DNA of 64,000 nucleotides, taken from NCBI RefSeq assembly GCF_958979055.1, contig NC_084891.1, forward strand, positions 9,254,001 to 9,318,000, written 5' to 3'. Shown one piece after another: positions 60,513-64,000 of the stretch. The notes under the pieces were generated by a model, which made no database searches, had not been told where the DNA came from, and saw nothing but the letters and a program-made list of their open reading frames with translations. The position numbers and the translations under genes are program-made. The first letter of the stretch is position 1. Each line of letters starts with the position of its first letter. This DNA is from Alnus glutinosa. Taxonomy: Eukaryota; Streptophyta; Magnoliopsida; Fagales; Betulaceae.

Positions 60513-61889
60513 TGTTAGTATTATTGGCCTCATTCTGTTTGGACAAAATCACTTGTATGTAAAAGATACTATTTTACAAGGGATTCCGCTATTCAGAAGA
60601 GTTTTAGAAGATTCTGCCTGCAAGTCAGAAAATCTTCGGTTCCCTGTTAGCCGTCCGGACGATCGTGCCATCCCGTCCGGACGCCCATCTATCCACTGTT
60701 CCATCCGTCCAGACGATCGTGCCATCCCGTCCGGACGCCCATCTGTCCACTGTTCCATCCGTCTGGACGACGTGCCATACCGTCCGGACACCCGACAGAC
60801 CAAGCATCATCCGTCCGGACGATGTACATTTCCGTCTGGACCTTCATTGTTTCGAGAAGCTACTGTTCTAGCTTGCATCCGTCCGGACGTCTCAGCAGCC
60901 CGTCGGGACGCCTCTCAGTGATCGATCAGCTTCAGATTCTTTCCAAGTTCAATTTAAGGGAAGATTGCTTCAACCGACCGGACGACGTGGATTCCCGTCC
61001 GGACGCACTCATACATAAGGCAAGAATCGCAATTCAAATGTCACCGTCCGGACAATAGTCAACCTAGGTTCGGACGCACGTTCAACAGTTAAGGAAATTG
61101 CCGATTCGACTTCAACCGTCCAGACGACTGCCTATCATGGTCCAAACGCGCGCACAGTAGATATGGAAATTGCGTGTTGAAGTTTAGCCGTCCGGACGTT
61201 CATCCCCCATGGTCCGGACACATGAAGCCTTATATGGAAATTATTTGCAGCGGACATGCGACCGTCTGGATGACAGTGTCTCACCGTCCGGACGCGGCTC
61301 TTAAACATGAAAGATTTCTCATCGAAATTTTTGGAAATTCTATCGCATAGTTGTCTGTCCGGACGGCCCTTGTCCACAGTCCGGATGGCACCCGCATATA
61401 TCACTGCAGTCGCCGATTCTGTTCCTTAGCCTATAAATAGAGGCCCTTGGGCATTGAGAACTGCAAGAATTCAGTATTGAATTCCACAAGTGCTCAGAGA
61501 TGTTATTTTTCCTCTGAAGCCATTGCAAGTGTGCTGTTACTACACTACATCTGAAGTCTATCTTAGGGGTCGACCCTAAGATAAGGGATTCCATTGAAGA
61601 TCCATTCAGGTAGGAGACCTGGTTGGGAAGCGTTCGTGTTGGGTTACATGTTAGAGAGCAAGGTACGACCACTGCATCGGGTATATGTGAGTGTTACTAT
61701 CTTGTATCTAGCTTTGTCTTCTGAATAGTGGATATACTGGGTTTGGCTACCCCGGAGTGGTTTTTCTCTTCATTGAGTTTCCACTTCGTCAACAAAATTC
61801 TCTGTGTCATTTAATTTCTGCATTATTATTTTTGTTGACACTTTGTGCACACACTTGCTGTTTATTTTAGAAGTCAATTTCAATTTTCA
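60513..61889 (+). repeat. 3' LTR of copia copy B
   Basis: TGTTAGTATTATTGG to TTTTCA. About 22 CGTCCGGACG-like sites lie between 60650 and 61390, followed by TATAAATA at 61432-61439. A stretch of about 58 bases around GATCGTGCCATCCCGTCCGG occurs twice here and once in the 5' LTR. Confidence 0.95.
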
Positions 61890-62385
61890 GTCCCTATCAT
61901 TCCAGCGTGAGCACAAAGATAGAAATTTCATGCCTTTATCATTTGATCGAGTTCAATGTTCAAAACTTGGTTGAATTGTGACTCGCTGACTCCATCCTTG
62001 AATATAATGATTCGAACAAGGCTGGTGTTTCCTATTCCGGCCTAAACTCTTATAGAAGTTAATCAAAAGCTCCCTAATTAATAAGGGCCTTCATCTCCAG
62101 TTTCAGACACACGTTTAAATAACGATTCTATCTTTTCAACCCTTGGAGACTGTGTTCGAACAGATGCACTATACTTATATTTCAATGGCCACTACCTTGA
62201 CCTGACCACTGCAGAAATTGATGGTGTAGAATGACTGTCTCGGAGAGTCATGTGACCCATCCATCCCAAGTATGAATGTGGGAGCCTTAGAAACTATAGG
62301 AGTAGAGGGAGAGTGTTCAACTGCCGGTAACGAATTCAAACAATAGGTGATTTTCGCATTTATCTTCAAACACACCAAATGGAGG
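61890..62385 (-). pseudogene. AGO4-clade Argonaute PIWI fragment, 5' part
   Basis: Read leftward from 62385: VCLKINAK, SLPAVEHSPSTPIVSKAP, FILGMDGSHDSP (first catalytic Asp), PSISAVV, SASVRTQSPRVEKIESLF, RELLINFYKS, IIIFKDGVSESQFNQVLNIE (second Asp), LDQMIKA, then FYLCAHAGMI up to the copia B junction. All follow AGO4-type PIWI order. At least three frameshifts and two stops (after VVRSR; after MIKA). About 45-50 residues (the usual VAQKNHHTK stretch) are missing before FYLCAHAG. No introns interrupt the sequence, whereas plant AGO4 genes have many, so a retrocopy is likely. Confidence 0.9.
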
Positions 62386-62489
62386 CTCAAAAAGAATTCC
62401 CTTCAACTATCCACTTTTAGTCAAATCTCGTATAAGTCCTTGTATAGTAATGACTATAGGGCTATGGTATAATTTATTTAACGAACCCT
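62386..62489. other. Junction of Argonaute fragment and pararetrovirus-like sequence
   Basis: About 100 bases with no recognised similarity on either strand. Confidence 0.4.
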
Positions 62490-64000
62490 AACATGAGTTT
62501 AAGGAATTGGTTAAGGCCAAACAAGAACAGCCAAGTAGTTCCAACACTGTGTTTGTTGCTAATATCCCTGAGTCTTCTGAGAATTCATCTGAGACAGAAT
62601 CCACTTCAGAATTTGATTCTGATGAAAACATCAGAAAAGTTAAAAAAACCCCTTTCAGCCTTAGAAATGAATAGGATACACAATCCTGAGTTTCCTCCAA
62701 CAAGTCTCACCAAGAATTGGTATCCTAGGCCAAACCCTCTGGATATCCAATTTGAGGAAAGAAGTTTCCAAAGTCAATTTGCAGTTTCTGCAAATAAACT
62801 GTACGAGTGGAATATTGATGGTTTAGCAGAACAACAAATTCTTGATAAGTTAACCCATATGACCATGGTTTCTAATAGCTATGCTATGAACCATGACCTA
62901 AGTCAACCAGAGATTGTTGATCTTCTGGTTTCAGGTTTCACTGGAACCCTCCAAACCTAGCCTTCCATTCTCTTTTCATTATGAAGTTTATTTCCCAAAA
63001 AGAATGGGGAATGCCTCCCTATGCCTTTAAATGTTTAAGTAACAGAAAAGTCCAATATAGTTATCATGACTATATCGAAGCCTGGTACAAAGTCCTTCTG
63101 TACCAAAATGAGTCCTTTACCCACTCCTGGTTCATCAATTTTGATAAAAAAATTTAAAGGATTCATTCCTTTATGGTTCCTCAGGTGGTGGCAAGTTCAT
63201 GGTCCAGTAAATGAGATCCTTCTTGAAGAAGTTCAAGAAGCCATGCAGTATTTCTCTACCAAAAAAAAGTTGTCACAACAAGAAGCCCAGCTACCCATAA
63301 CAATCCACTTCTTCGTCCGCTATAAGATTTCATGGATTTTGAAATGGCAGTATGTTATGAGCCAGAACAATCAAAACTGCATAGCAAGACAGTTCTCTGT
63401 TAAGTGGTGGTATAAGTTTGACTTCTCCAGAGTCCTATCTCGCCTATACCATGAGTTCCATCTTAAGTCAAAAGCTCAACCTCTAGTGGCTCAAACGAAG
63501 TCACCAGAACCTATTACTGAGCCTTTTTCTCAAGATCCTAAGTCGGATTCGCCTACATCCTCTAAAGGAAAAAAGCCTGCTAAAAAAGATTTTAAGGCTT
63601 TTGCTCTTGCCCTTACAGAGCAATTCTATGAGCAAGAAGAAGAAGAAGCAGATGAAGAACCTACTGCAGAATCTTTAGTTCCCAGAAGTCAGTTTGACCT
63701 TTTTCAAGATGCTCAAGAGTTATTCTTGAGCATCTCACAGGTGATTTTGAATTTGATACCAAAAGCATCTCACAGGTGATTCCAAAGCCAGCATAAGAAG
63801 TGCTGTTAAGACTAACGAAGAAGGAATCCCCATATTCAATGAGAAAGTTGGATTAGGAGATTCTGATGCCGTTAACACTTTGTTTTATACGATTATAGAA
63901 CATTTTGTTGATACCCCAAGTCACCTTACGTCTAGGGTCCATGACCAGTTGAGCAACCTTAGATGTCCAACCCTAAGCGACTTTAGATGGTACAAAGATG
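62490..64000 (+). pseudogene. Pararetrovirus-like (Caulimoviridae-type) or gag-like coding remnant
   Basis: Several frames in series. An acidic Ser-rich segment (about 62490-62670) precedes a region with NWYPRPNPLDIQFEERS and YEWNIDGLAEQQILDKL (to TAG near 62958). Another frame has FISQKEWGMPPYAF, and then WFLRWWQVHGP and ARQFSVKWWYKF (63150-63440) and a Lys/Glu-rich stretch (63480-63680). The last part has NTLFYTIIEHF and LSNLRCPTLSDFRWYKD at the window edge. From memory these phrases occur in plant polyproteins related to endogenous petuvirus/florendovirus-type sequences. No RT lies within the window, so the family is tentative. Frameshifts and stops show it is inactive; it continues beyond 64000. 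Confidence 0.6.

Larger units (their letters stand above)
53928..61894 (+). mobile_element. Ty1/copia retrotransposon, copy B (structurally complete)
   Basis: Two LTRs (53933-55231, 60513-61889), both TG...CA, a primer-binding site, one collinear gag-pol frame with three stops, a purine tract (AAAGGGGGAG at 60501-60510) and a 5-bp target duplication GTCCC at 53928-53932 and 61890-61894. The LTRs differ in length (1299 and 1377 bp), partly from a duplicated palindrome-bearing stretch in the 3' LTR, and show scattered differences, so insertion is not very recent. It is inserted in an Argonaute fragment. Confidence 0.96.

Noticed and set aside
1..64000. tRNA, rRNA or riboswitch genes
   Set aside because: None could be supported by reading either strand.

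Overview
The window is nuclear DNA of a flowering plant, almost certainly a eudicot. Evidence: Ty1/copia LTR retrotransposons primed by initiator-Met tRNA, plant hAT, CACTA, PIF and Mutator-type DNA transposons, L1-like LINEs, GT-AG introns, and two plant gene families. I cannot name the species; a woody eudicot is only a guess. All calls come from reading the sequence and from remembered family motifs; no search was run.

Layout. 1-8238: a decayed copia element (copy A), cut by the window start, with a 1.25-kb solo LTR nested in its RNase H region. 8239-11400: broken hAT transposase. 12612-26121: the main host gene, an 8-exon gene for a giant (about 3021 aa) coiled-coil, tail-anchored protein of the TNO1 / At4g31570 type, with a 74-aa tandem repeat near its N-terminus and a LINE in intron 3. 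27335-52756: a rearranged cluster of five FAD-dependent sarcosine/L-pipecolate oxidase-like sequences (called SOX1-5 here), two on the minus and three on the plus strand. Only SOX3 (45930-47132) is intact. SOX1 is frameshifted and cut by a LINE, SOX2 is split by a 3.8-kb hAT element, and SOX4 and SOX5 are fragments. Between and around them lie two local tandem-repeat families, a CACTA-like element carrying a piece of a GH9 endoglucanase exon, a PIF/Harbinger-like element, Mutator-type MITEs with 9-bp target duplications, and other MITEs.

53805-62385: an intronless, broken fragment of an AGO4-clade Argonaute PIWI domain (minus strand), split by a structurally complete copia element (copy B, 53933-61889, TSD GTCCC). 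62490-64000: degraded pararetrovirus-like (Caulimoviridae-type) or related gag-like coding sequence running off the window.

How it fits together. Two host genes look functional: the coiled-coil gene and SOX3. The rest is layered transposon insertion and local duplication. Target-site duplications and nesting give relative ages: satellite-like repeats, then CACTA, then MITE; SOX2, then hAT; Argonaute fragment, then copia B, then MITE (this last MITE is absent from copia A). The two copia copies share a gag region lacking the capsid-type N-terminal domain, and U3 regions packed with a palindromic CGTCCGGACG motif.
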